This document shows positions 32,771 through 43,311 of a DNA stretch of 64,000 bases, piece by piece (position 1 is the first letter of the stretch; each line of letters begins with the position of its first letter). The notes beneath the pieces are model-generated. The model did no database searches and was not told the DNA's origin. It saw only the letters and a program-made list of their open reading frames with translations. The translations under genes and the position numbers were made by a program. Source of the DNA: Vombatus ursinus (lineage: Eukaryota; Chordata; Mammalia; Diprotodontia; Vombatidae); contig NW_020944355.1 in assembly GCF_900497805.2 (NCBI RefSeq), forward strand, positions 908,461-972,460, in the 5' to 3' direction.

Positions 32771-34147
32771 AAGAAAGTCTTTTGTTTTTAGTCATAATGA
32801 GGAAAAGAAGAACATCAAAGAACCAAGAAGCCTACTCAGGGTGGCCGAGATAATGATAATGAATGCTGGAGAGAAGGCAGAACTCCCCGACTCTTAATTT
32901 GCCTCCCATTTCTCTGCTATGGAAAATAATTTTTGTATTATAAAGGACAAGAAAAATGGCTGAGAGAAACTTGATCACCAAGATAAGTGAAGAGGAGTAA
33001 GAGAGCACCTTGTTGCTCCTAATGAGTTCAGACCATTAGTTCCATATAAATTATAATCCTTGATCCTAAAAGAACCAGCAGATATGATTGCTGAGCTATT
33101 GTCAGTGATCTTTGAAAACAGGAGTGGGGCTGCAGAATTTTGAAATGTAAATACTGTTCTAATTTTCAAAAATGTCCCGATTTTCAAAAAGAGTCTACAG
33201 ATGATGGACTGGTGAACTTGACTTCAATTTCTGGCCAAATTCTAGAATGTATAATTAAGGGGATGGTTTATTAACATTCCATAAAAGGGAAGCAATGAGG
33301 AGTTTCAGATCACTTGAGCAGCAAGATGGTAGACTAGATATTTTCTCTGATGCCATTGACTTCTCAAACCTCCCAAAAACAAAATTTATGTGCCAAAGAT
33401 AAAGCAACTTCATCTGTTTCCATGGTCTTAGGAGACTCAGAATCCAAAAGAAGGCAACCCCACCAAAAAAACCCCAAAAAACAAAAAACACAAACCAGGA
33501 ACTGATAGCTCACTTACCCTGAGCTCACTCAACATTCCACCCTCAGCTACTATACACTTCTGGCAGTGAGGCTGCACTAAAAGATCTAAGGACCCAATAC
33601 ACAGGGTTACAATGAAACACCCTCCTACACCCTAACTTCTCTCTCTTTTTCTGGTGTTGTGGAGACCCCAGTTCCAAGTCATAGAATTTTGCTCAGGCCC
33701 TGACAGACAGCACAACAGCAGACAGCCCTGTAGTACCAGCATAGCAACTTTCTGAACTACCAGTGCTGGGGTAGAGAATTGAGGAACAGAGGGAGCGGGA
33801 CAAGTCACCAGAACAGGACACTGTTCATGTGGGGGGCTGTGTAGCACTCCTCTAAACCTAAGGGAAAGAGCACAGCATCCCAGTGGGGCTAGTTCTGACC
33901 ACCCAAAAGTAAGCTGGAGAAGAGCCGTAGGCTGGTGAATTGTGAATTGCCCAATATGGGAGCAGGCTCAGATGCTTTGAGATCCAACCCTCAATGCAAC
34001 CACTACCAGAGGGGAGGGAGTCAGAGAGTGAACAGCCGAAAATCAGGAAAACAAAGACTGAAATTACCAAAGATACCAGGGAGAAGAAAACTCAAAAGAC
34101 CTTGAATCTCAGCAAATAAATCAACAGGGAAAACATTAATAGCAAAA

Positions 34148-34221
34148 GGAAATCTGGCCTCTAGATCTAGTAAATTAATTCAGTCATTTGCAATAAATAC
34201 TGCAAAAGGAAAGAAAATGAT
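34148..34221 (+). repeat. Left long direct repeat flanking RTE-like LINE
   Basis: 74 bp of L1 sequence, beginning "ggaaatctggcctctagatc" and ending "ggaaagaaaatgat". It recurs at 35585-35652 at the other edge of the nested LINE with a few changes. It reads as an unusually long target-site duplication. Confidence 0.85.
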
Positions 34222-35584
34222 TTGTGTCCTTCATTCTCAGAGAGGACCAAAATGACATCATTATGTTGAGGGCAAGGTACAGTGTGTCCAACTGTGATTG
34301 ATCAGACCCATACGAGCTCAGAAGGTTCTACCACAGGTTGGGCACAAATAATCCTTATGAACATTTGGAGTGGAGATATCTCTAAATTTGCACATCTTAT
34401 GTTTCTTTTGAGCTACTGCAATTCTGCTTCAGTCATAGAGCATGGTGCCTTCTTTGATGTGGGCATGCCTTGCTGAGCAATCCTGTGCCAATGTCTCCCA
34501 TGTCTCACAATTGATTCCAGAGTTCTTCAGAGAGGCCTTAGGAGTGTTCTTGTATCACTTCTTCTGATCTCCATGTGAGCATTTGCCCTGTATGAGTTCT
34601 CCATGAAATAGTCTTTTAGGCAAATGTACATTTGGCATTTGAACAATGTGGCCAACCCATCAAAGTTTCACTCTCTGCAGTAGAATTTGAATGCTTGGCA
34701 GTTTAGCTCAAGAAAGGACCTCAGTGTCTGATACCTCATCTTGCCAGGTGATCTTCAAAATCTTCCTAAGACAATTCAAATGGAAGTGATTCACTTTCTT
34801 GGCATGGTGCTGGTATACTGTCCAGGTTTCACAGGCATACAACAGTGAGGTCAGCACAGCAGCTCTGCAGACCTTCAGTTTGGTAGGCAGCTTACTCTCA
34901 CACATTCTATTAAAAATTTTTTTTATTGCTCTGGTAATATCTTTGATAGTATTTTTCCCAATTCCATGTGAGGGCAGTTTTCAACACTGATTTTTATAAA
35001 ATTTTGAATTCCAAATTTTTCTCCCTCCCTCCTCTCCCCCCTCACCAATGCAGCAAGCAATCTGATATAGGTTATATATGTACACTCATGTTAAGCATAT
35101 TTCCACATTGGTCATGTTGTCTTACACGCTTTCCTTTGGAGCTTCCCAAACACTGATGTAGCTCTGGCAGTGTGTGCATCAACCTCATCGTCTATGTGGA
35201 CATCCCTGGAAACCTGCACTGCCAGGGTAAGTAAACTTATCCACAGCATTCAGAATTTCTCTTTTTGCTGTAACCAATGGTTCCAAGTATGGATGGCATG
35301 GTGCTGCCTATTGGAGACCCTCTGTTTTCTTGATGTTAATTGTTAGGCCAAAATTAGCACAAGCGGCAGAGAATCTATCCATACTTTGTTGCGTCTCAGA
35401 CTCAGAGGCTGCATTGAGTGCACAATCATCTATGAACAGAGTCACGCACCAACTCTCCTTCCACTTTAGTCTTGGCTTGTAGCCTCTTCAAGTTAAATAA
35501 TTTACCATCAGTGCAGTAGCTGCCCTTGATGCTGTTTTTGTCCTGATTGAAGGCATCTAACAACATTGCTGAAAACAAGCATAT
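34222..35584 (-). mobile_element. RTE-like LINE, RT to 3' end, nested in L1
   Basis: The reverse strand carries, 5' to 3': AMLLDAFNQDKNSIKGSYC and TDGKLFNLKRLQAKTKVEG (35500-35590), a degenerate region where DDCALNAASESETQQSMDRF lies (about 35380-35440), FGLTINIKKTEGLQ-like DNA, then LKVCRAAVLTSLLYACETWT and HFHLNCLRKILKITWQDEVS (34708-34890). This order (TDGKLFNL, DDCALNA, LLYACETWTVYQ) fits an RT of the RTE-like group; RTE-X and Dong/R4 are other clade options. The element is 5'-truncated at motif B/C. About 500 bp of 3' UTR reach 34222. It is cut by an L1 tail at 34909-35120. Confidence 0.85.
34909..35120 (-). mobile_element. L1 3' UTR nested in the RTE-like LINE
   Basis: A T-rich start (reversed A-tail) is followed by "tttgaattccaaatttttct", a pyrimidine-rich block and "catatttccacattggtcat", as at 48994-49120. 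Host text "tctcacacattct" on the left and "tcttacacgcttt" on the right form the likely target duplication. Confidence 0.83.
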
Positions 35585-35652
35585 GGAAAATCTGGCCTCT
35601 AGATCTAGTACAGACATTTATGAATAAGTATTGCAAAAGGAAAGAAAATGAT
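35585..35652 (+). repeat. Right long direct repeat flanking RTE-like LINE
   Basis: 68 bp matching 34148-34221, with small gaps and substitutions. L1 sequence resumes without loss after it, so L1 runs through the left copy and continues from the right copy. Confidence 0.85.
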
Positions 35653-35654
35653 CC

Positions 35655-36412
35655 TACACTTGATGAGACAGAGGACTTTGTGGAATGTAAAGGGAACATA
35701 GAGTTACAGTATTCTGTTCCTGAGTGATTCATAAGGGACATGAGAATTATGAGAGCTGAATTTATGGCCTGCACAGCAAAAATAGTATGCAGAATAGAAA
35801 AATGGCAAGTGTCACAAGAGAAACAAAAGAGAAAAATAGATTGGGAATGCAAATTCACAGAAGCGAAGGACAACCTAGAAGAAGAGGAGCAAAGAACGAT
35901 AACATTGAAAGAAAATATGCTGACTATGTAAGCAAAACATTCTTATCTTGAAGACAAGATGCATAGAGAAAACCTAAAAATCATAGGTCTCCCAGAACAT
36001 GACAGGACAAAAAAAAAAAATAAAAACCTCACCACCATAATATCGGAGATAATAGAAGAGAATTTCCCAGAACTTCTGGACGCAGAAAATTTTAATTCCA
36101 ATAGAAAGAATTCAGAGATTGCCTCCAGAAGGGGAAAAAAAAGGCAGCGAACTCTAAGACATATAGTAGCTAAATTTAACAATTCAATTTAGAAACAAGT
36201 TTTGCAAATGATCAAAAGAAAGACCTTTTGGAAATTCGTATATTGTAAGATTATTCTACACCCAACAGAAAACGCAGGAGGGAATAGAATAATGTATTTT
36301 AAAGAGCAGTGGAGCTTAGGAAGTAACCCAGGGTAACCCACCCTGCAAATATATGCTTAACCATGAATGAAAAAAGATGGACATTCAATAATAAAAAGAT
36401 GTTTGAAACAAT
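35655..36412 (+). pseudogene. L1 ORF1 remains
   Basis: Frames at 35740-35931 and 35959-36192 give a charged, Glu/Lys-rich coiled-coil part and then MHRENLKIIGLPEH, the start of the ORF1 RNA-binding domain (known RREENLRIIGIPE). LRHIVAKFNNS (36150-36185) is the RHIIVRF-like segment, and MNEKRWTFNNKKMF (36363) is close to the C-terminus. Stops and frame changes split the frame. ORF1 protein is the L1 nucleic-acid chaperone. Confidence 0.85.
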
Positions 36413-36905
36413 TTTTTTAAAAATTATTTACTTTTTAGGCACAGAAACATTTTTATTCTTTGTTTTTAGTTCCAAATTCTCTTACCCGCCTTGTCTTCTC
36501 CCCCATCCAGTGAGAAGGCAAGAAAAACAAAACCTATTACAAGTATGTATAGTCATGCAAAACTAATTCCTGCATTAGCCATCTTCCAAAAAAAGGAAGC
36601 AGATGAAGAAGGAAAACATACTTCATTCCACACTCTGAGTCCATCAGTTCTCTATTTGGAATTGGTTAATGTGTTTCATCATAAGTCCTTTGGAATAGTG
36701 GTGGGTCACTGTGATGATCAGAATTACTAAGTCTTTCAAAGTTGCTTGTCTTTACAATATTGCTGTTTCTGTGTAGATTCTTCTCCTGGTTCTGCTCACT
36801 TCACTTTACATCAGGGTCATACAGGTCTTTCCAGGTTTTTCTGAAACCATCCCCTTGATTATTTCTTATAGCACGATGGTATTACATCACATTCATATAC
36901 CACAA
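36413..36905 (-). mobile_element. L1 3' end nested in L1 ORF1
   Basis: "ttttagttccaaattctctt", "gagtccatcagttctctatt", "gttctgctcacttcacttta" and "cacattcatataccacaa" give the reversed 3' UTR and ORF2 C-terminus. "aacaattttttt" on the left and "agcaattatttg" on the right suggest the target duplication. Confidence 0.87.
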
Positions 36906-36965
36906 AAGCAATTATTTGCTTCTTGAACATCCCAAACAACAAAGATGCAGGAGGAGTGAATAAAT

Positions 36966-38159
36966 GAAGCAGCCAAAGATAGCACCAGTAACAGAGTGAC
37001 AACAGAGAGACCAATAAATAAATGCTTCCTAAATGTACAGGAGACAGGGATAAAGGCAAAAGTCAAAATGAGCTAGCATTGGAAAGTAGGGTTGGGATAG
37101 TGTAGGCAAATCAATGTATTGTTGTTTTGTTGTTACAAAATGGGAGGGTGGGTGAGAAGGGAGAGGAGAGAAGAGGATGGCGAGGAATATGTGATGTGCT
37201 GGGTTGTACAAGAAACTAGAAATGAGAGGAAAGTGACCCCCTATTGTCTCAGAAAGAGAAGAGTCTACAGAGGAGTGGGTAAGGAGGAGGGAAGATTAAA
37301 AAATAGAGGAAAGGAAGAGTTGCTTTGGTGGTAGGAGCAGGTTCCATTGATAAATGATGCTATGGGTGAAGAGATAGTTTACGAAGGGAGATGAGGACCT
37401 TGTAATCAGTGTGGCATAGGGGATGTAGTTCATGAAAAGTCTACTCATCCTACCTTGTGAGGGGAAATTTGGAACTCCTGGAGGCTACTGGCACCTGGGG
37501 GGCGTATGAGAGCATGGATCCAGGGAGGAAATTTTGAGGCAAATGGGGGAAAAAGGTAACCAGGGGAGAGTATAGATGAGTGGTGAGCAACATAATCAGG
37601 AATGTGGTGGGGGAGGGGCCCTACCATGGGCCCATGTCTTCTCTGTCACCTGCAATTATTGGCATTTTTCTAGGAGTAAAATATGGTGGAAAAGGGGTTT
37701 TTGTGGGGCAAGTTCTACAAGGCAGTGACAAATTCTGCTAGAGGGGAGAGCCTAGAGCGGATACCTTGGAAACTTTGATTGCATGAGAAATACAGAGAAA
37801 AGACTGATAGTTGTAGAAGTCATGAATCAGAGAATGAGGGTTTAGAGTAGACAGAAAGTGAGAATGGATAAGGAAGAGAATGAAAGATCATTTTGGAAAG
37901 GGGTACAAAAAATAAAATTAGAAAAAACCCTAATAAGCAGGACTAGTTGACGGGGAGAGGAGGAAGGGGTTAATCTGACTGACTGAGAGGAAAAAAGGGA
38001 GGGACAAATTATATAACTAGATAAAAAGTAAGTGAGAAAAAGTAACTGATGAGCAAAACCTCAAAGGGAAAGGAATAATATGTGAGAGGAAGGGATCAGG
38101 GATTAAGGGAAAAGAGCCAGTGGGAACAGGGACAACTTAAAAAAAGATCAAGGAAAAGT
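36966..38159. other. Purine-rich inter-ORF spacer of L1
   Basis: G/A-rich DNA between ORF1 and ORF2 without long frames. Its composition and place fit an L1 inter-ORF region; I see no separate element in it. Confidence 0.55.
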
Positions 38160-38515
38160 AACTGAAGGAACATAGCACTATGTTTACAGTACAAGAACAA
38201 AGAAAATCATAACTAGAAAAAAAGACATTAGAGAGAGATGAAGGAGAATATAAACCTAACTTTTTGTAATTTTAAATGTGAATAGATTAAACAATCCAAT
38301 AAAATGAAAAAGAGTGAGAGACTGGATAAAAAACAAAATCCTGCAGTCTGTTGCTTACAGGAAACATATCTAAAAAGCAAAGACATGCACAAAATAAAAT
38401 TGAGGGGATGGGAAAAAATTTACTCTGCATCAAAGAAATCCAAAAAAGCAGGAGTTGCAATCATGCTAACAAAACAAAAGCAAACATTCAAAAATTTTAA
38501 AAAATGATAAATAAG
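38160..38515 (+). pseudogene. L1 ORF2 endonuclease remains
   Basis: The frame at 38304-38507 reads PAVCCLQETYLKSKD, then IKLRGWEKIYSASKKS and KKAGVAIMLT. The family form is PTICCLQETHLT...KIKGWKKIFHANG...KAGVAILIS. The Glu of LQET is a catalytic metal-binding residue of the apurinic-type endonuclease. The frame ends soon after this block. Confidence 0.87.
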
Positions 38516-38836
38516 GAACTATTTCTTGAATATCCCAAACAACAAAATTGCAGAAGTGAATAAATGATATATCATGTTGAAAAGCATAATTACTAATTGA
38601 AACAATAGCTTCACCAAAGTTTAAGTCTACAAAATAAATCTTCAAAAATCAACAGCATTTCTCTGTAATAGTAACAAAATCCAAGAAGTAATAGCAGAAA
38701 GGGAAATACTATTCCAAATAACTATAAAATGCATAATATACCTGGGGATTAACCTACCAAAACACACAAAAGACTTGTGTAGATTCAGTTACCAGGTATT
38801 CCTTAAAGAAATAAAGAACAACTTCAGTAGCTAGAG

Positions 38837-39007
38837 CTGGCCTGCACAACTTGCTGTACTGCTGTACTGCCTGAGGGCAGTGGGCACTTGCCACACACCA
38901 AAGAATTTCCTCTACATACAAAGGATGTTTTCCTCTACATTTTTCACAGACTCCCTAAATCCTCTGACATGCAGCAAGCGTCCTGCACTGCAAGTTGTGC
39001 AGGCCTG
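38837..39007. mobile_element. Short hAT-type element in L1 ORF2
   Basis: 171 bp with terminal inverted repeats of 18 bp and one mismatch ("ctggcctgcacaacttgc" against the end "gcaagttgtgcaggcctg"). A perfect 8-bp target duplication AGCTAGAG lies at 38829-38836 and 39008-39015. Eight bases and a CAG-type terminus fit the hAT superfamily. It has no coding capacity, so it needed a transposase from elsewhere. Confidence 0.88.
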
Positions 39008-39356
39008 AGCTAGAGAAATATTCAGTGCTTATGGTTAGGCCAAGCCAATATAACAGAAATGATGATACTACCAAGACTGATTTATGCTTTTAATGCTGTA
39101 CTGATCAAATTAACAAGGGGATACTTTCTAGAACTTGATAAAATGATAACAAAATTCATTTAAAAAAATGTGGAATATCAAGGGAAATGATGAAAAGAAG
39201 TAGTGATGAAGGGAGAGTGGCACTTCCAGACCTCAAACTATATTATAAAGTAGCAGTCATCAAAACCATCTGGTACTGGTTGAAAAATAGAGATATACAT
39301 CAATGGAACCGACTAGACATGGAGAATCAAACAATATAATTCAATAATCCAGTGTT

Positions 39357-39600
39357 TGGGGGCAGGGTGCAGCTAGGTTGCACAATGCTGGGCCTAGAGT
39401 CAGGAAGACCTGAGTTAAAATCTGGCTGCAAATACTTCTTAGTTGTGTGACCCTGGGCAAGTGGCTTAACCGTATTTGTCTCAGTTTCCTCATCTGTAAA
39501 ATGAGCTGGAGAGGGAAATGCATTCCAGCATCTTTGCCAAGAAAACCCCAAATTGGGTCATGAAGAGTCAGACATGATTCAAAAACAATTGAACAAGAAC
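39357..39600 (+). mobile_element. MAR1-type SINE
   Basis: "cagctaggttgcacaatgct", "gtgaccctgggcaagtggct", "aatgagctggagagggaaat" and "attgggtcatgaagagtcag" give full MAR1 order. Confidence 0.88.
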
Positions 39601-39602
39601 AA

Positions 39603-39653
39603 CTTCCTGACCCCAGACCCAGCACTCTGTCCACTGTGCCACCTAGTTGCCCA
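39603..39653 (-). mobile_element. SINE head piece, inverted
   Basis: About 50 bp ("cactctgtccactgtgccac", "ctagttgccc") is the reverse complement of a SINE head and pairs with 39358-39408 of the neighbouring MAR1 copy. Confidence 0.8.
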
Positions 39654-40154
39654 GATACAGCAATGTAAATGGAAAGAACAACTATGCACCAAAAAAGTGA
39701 ATGTAACAAAATTATAAAGGTCAGGTACTACTTGAATGAAGAGATATGAGAGTATACCCCCAACTCACCCCTTTTTGGAGGTAGGAGGTCCACAAATGGT
39801 ACACATTGTGCATGTTTTCAGGCTTTTTCAATTTAGTGATCAGGTATACTGGTTATTTTTTCCTCTCTAAAAAATGCTATTTGTTATGTGGAATGATTCT
39901 CTTGGAAAGAAAGAGAGAGAGGAAGGATTCCTGGAATAAGTATAATGATATAAGAAACAGAAAATATCACTAAAAACAGTTTTTTTTTTTTAAAGGAAGA
40001 GATGACATTAAGAACAAGCATGACTTTATTAAGAATAGGTCCTGCCAGACTCACTTTATATCTTTCTTTGACAATGTTACTGAAGTGGGAAAATGCTGTA
40101 TAGATGGAATTTATCCACATTTGAGTAAAGGATTTGACAAAGTTTCTAATGCAA

Positions 40155-40488
40155 TTCTTGTGGAATGTACTCCTTCTTTCCCTCTACCTCTTGGAATCTC
40201 CATTCTCCTGCAGGACACAATTCAATTGCTATCTTATGCATGAGGACTTTCTTAGTCCTTCCAACTGCTAGTACATTGTACTCCAAATAATTAGCTTGCA
40301 TTGATTTTATATAATTTTGTATGTACTTATATATGTGCATGATGTCTATCTTGATCGAATGTAGAACCTTTTTGAGGTTAAGGACTGTTTACGGTTTTTG
40401 TCTTTGTATTTTCGGCACCTAGTACAGTGCCTGGCACACAGTTAGAACTCAATAAATAATTTATTGATTGATTCATTCTTGAGATGTA
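40155..40488 (+). mobile_element. L2 LINE 3' end in CR1/L3
   Basis: "ctacctcttggaatctccat", "gcacctagtacagtgcctgg" and a TTTATTGATTGATTCATTC end match L2. The CR1/L3 reading continues on both sides. Confidence 0.85.
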
Positions 40489-40896
40489 GAAATGTAAGTT
40501 AGATGATAGTCAATTCAGAATTGGTTGAATGACTGGGCCTAAGGAATAATCATTGATGGCTTCATGTCAGCTTAGAGGGAGATCTTTAATAGAGTGTATG
40601 AGAGGTCTCTCTTTGTCCTTATGCTGCTCCACATTTTCATAAATGACTGGGACCGAGGCAATACAGCACGTTTATCAGATTTGCAGATGAGAATTTTACT
40701 GATAGGGAGAGAAAATATATTAGATGATTGAGTCAGGAACCAAAATGATCTCAGTAGGTTGTAGTGATGGACCAAACTAAATAAGATGAAATTTAATAGA
40801 AATAAAGGTGAAGTCCTGCACTTGGGTTAAATAAAGGACCATGATGGAATCATTGTTAGATAACAGGTAGCAATTCTTGTGATAAAGATCTGAGAG

Positions 40897-42384
40897 AATC
40901 CAGTGTTCAATAAACCTGATATAATAAATTATTTTTTGGGGGAAATACCTGTTCAACCAGAACTGCTGGAAAAACTGGAAAGCTGTTTGGCAGAAATTAG
41001 ATTTAGACCAACATATGATACCATATATCATGATAAGATCAAATGGATGTATGACTTAAATATATGAAATGTTATACCATCAAAAATGAGAAGAGAAAAA
41101 AATGAGGAACCTTTCACAGCTATGGCTAAGGGAGGAGTTCTTAACCAAATAAGAGACAGAGGTTATCTCAAAAGAGAAAAAAGATAATTTTGATTATTTG
41201 AAATTGAAAAATTTTTGCCAGAACAAAAATCAATATAGATAGATAAGAAGGGAAAGTGTCAACTGAGAAAATACATCAAAATTATAAGGGTCTGATTCTT
41301 AAGCTATACAGATGATTAATACAAATATATAAGGCCAAGAGCTATTTAGTGGGTCAAAGGCAAGAATAAACAGTTCTCAAAAGAACTGACAACTATTAAC
41401 AATCATATGAAAGATTATTCCAAATCATTTATTATAAGAAATATGTGCATTAAAATAACACTAAGCTTTTACCTCACATCCAGCAAATTGTCAAAGATGA
41501 CAAGAAATAGAAATAGTCAATGATGGAGGACTATGGAAATTCAGGCTCTTTAATATTCTGGAGGTTGAGGTATGAATTGGCCTATGCTAGAAAGCAATTT
41601 GGAATTATTCTAAGACAGTGGCTAAAATGTCTATAACGGGGGTGGGGAACCTGCGGCCTCAGGGCCACATGTGGCCCTCTAATTCAGTCAAAGTGCTGCA
41701 CTTGAGAACCTAGAGGGCCATATGTGGCCTCGAGACCGCAGGTTCCCCACCTCTGGTCTATACCCTCTGACCCAGAAATCCCCTTGCTAGATATGTATCC
41801 CAAGGAGGCAAAAGACACAAAGGAAGGTCACATAGACAAAAAATATTTCTAACAGTATTTGTTTAATGATAGCAAAGAACTGGAAACAAAGTATATGCTC
41901 ATTGCTTGGGGGATGGCCAAACAAATTGTGGCATTTAGATATAAAGGATTATTGCTGCACTGTGAGAAATGATGAACATAAAAAATTAATAGAAGCATGG
42001 GAAGAAATAGGAAGGAATGCAGAGTGAACTAAGAAGAAACAGTAAAAAAATACACAATGACTGTAACAATTTAATTGGAAAGAACAACAACAAAAAAACC
42101 CCAATTGTTGTACGATTACAATGACTAAGTTTGGCCCTGAAGAAGAATTCAGAAAATGAACTTCTTTCCCCTTTCTGTAGAGGTAGAAGACCGTAGGTGT
42201 GGAATATTGCGTAGATTGTTAGATTTGGTAAAAGTGTTGGCTTGTTTTGCTAAACTGATTTTTTTTTTCCATTTTCATTTTTTTGTTATAAGGGAGAACT
42301 CACTGAGTAGGGGTATGGGGGGATTATATTCGTAAATGAAGGTGATTCAAAAGAAAGAGTATCAATAAAAATAATATTTAAAAA
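40897..42384 (+). mobile_element. L1 LINE, 5'-truncated
   Basis: It starts inside ORF2 ("agtgttcaataaacctgat"), runs through "ttaaccaaataagagacaga" and "aatccccttgctagatatg", the ORF2 C-terminus ("ctggaaacaaagtatatgct", 41880) and the 3' UTR to "gtatcaataaaaataatatt" and a short A-run. Stops are frequent. A short hAT element interrupts it at 41638-41756. Confidence 0.88.
41638..41756. mobile_element. Short hAT-type element in L1
   Basis: 119 bp. The ends "gggggtggggaacctgcggc" and "accgcaggttccccacctct" are inverted repeats of about 20 bp. Target duplication TCTATAAC/TCTATACC (41630-41637, 41757-41764) differs at one base. Inner words "ccacatgtggccc" and "ccatatgtggcc" form a second inverted pair. 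Confidence 0.87.
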
Positions 42385-42488
42385 AGGAAAACTAGAGGTT
42401 TTAGTGGACTTCAAGTTAAATATGAGTTACCAGTGCTATCAGACAACCAAACAGGTACTGCAATCTTAGGCTACTTAAGAGAGGCCTA

Positions 42489-42965
42489 GGTCAATCAGTC
42501 AACAAGCATTTATTAAGTGCCTGCTGTATGTAAGGCACTGTGCTAAGCACTGAAGATACAAAGAAAGGCAAAGACAGTCCCTGCTCTCAAGGAGCTTAAA
42601 GTCTAATGGGAGAGATAACATGCAAACAACTATGTATGAACAAGATACATACAGGATAAATTGGAGATCATCTCAGAGGGAAGGCACTAATTTTAACGAT
42701 AATCAGGAAAGTCTTCTTGTAGAAAATGACATTTTAGCTGGGACTTTAAAGAAGCCAGAGAGGCTAGGAGGTGGAGATGAGGAGGGAGAGAATTCCAGGC
42801 ATGGGTGACAGCCAATGAATATGCTTGAAGTTGGGAGATAGAGTGTCTTATTGGAGGAACAGCAAGGAAGGCAGCATCAGTGGATAATCCTACAGTGTAT
42901 GTGAGGGAGAAGGGAGAGTAAGGTATAAGGAAACTGTTATAAAGGGCTTTGGATACCAAATAGAG
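42489..42965 (-). mobile_element. L2 LINE 3' region in CR1/L3
   Basis: The reverse frame at 42693-42959 reads AVTHAWNSLPPHLHLLASLA, then SLKSQLKCHFLQEDF, matching the L2 ORF2 C-terminus (WNSLPPxIRxxxSLxSFKSxLKTHLF). The L2 3' terminus is "caacaagcatttattaagtg" at 42500 (reversed). Open for 88 codons. Confidence 0.88.
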
Positions 42966-43084
42966 GATTTCATATTTTATCCTGGATCATAATAGAGGTG
43001 TCCAGAATATTCTGTGCTTTGCCTTAGTCATATTATCTTTGTAATGTTGTATGGATCATGTTTTTGGAAGGATATTGACCATAG

Positions 43085-43311
43085 CAGGGGTTCTTAACCT
43101 GGGCCCACAGAGCAGACTGTGAATAAATATCAGAGGGTCCACAATCTTGAATGGGAATAAAATCTATTTCTGTTTTCACTAGACTCTAACTGAAATTTTA
43201 CATTGCTTTCAGTTATTTAAAAACATTATTCTGAGCAGGGGTTCATAGGTTTCACCAGACTGCCTGCTAAAGCGGTCTGGGACAAAAAAAAAAAAAGATA
43301 GAGAACCCCTG
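43085..43311. mobile_element. hAT-type DNA transposon in CR1/L3
   Basis: 227 bp from "caggggttcttaacctggg" to "atagagaacccctg". The CAGGGGTTCT termini are inverted repeats typical of hAT elements of mammals. CR1/L3 text continues on both sides. The 8-bp duplication is no longer clear. Confidence 0.75.

Larger units (their letters stand above)
33300..39991 (+). mobile_element. L1 LINE, 5' UTR to 3' UTR, with internal losses and insertions
   Basis: It begins with a 5' UTR holding "gcaagatggtagactag" (33321), like the YY1-type start of many L1s, then ORF1 (35655-36412 and 36906-36965), a purine-rich inter-ORF spacer (to about 38150), the ORF2 endonuclease (38160-38515), the post-RT part of ORF2 (38570-39356) and the 3' UTR (39655-39991). 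Most of the RT and the ORF2 C-terminus are gone. It is inserted into CR1/L3; similar host text at both edges ("aaaagggaagcaatga" at 33283 and "aaaggaagagatga" at 39992) is a diverged target duplication. Nested in it are an RTE-like LINE, an L1 tail, a hAT element and SINEs. Many stops; not active. Confidence 0.8.
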
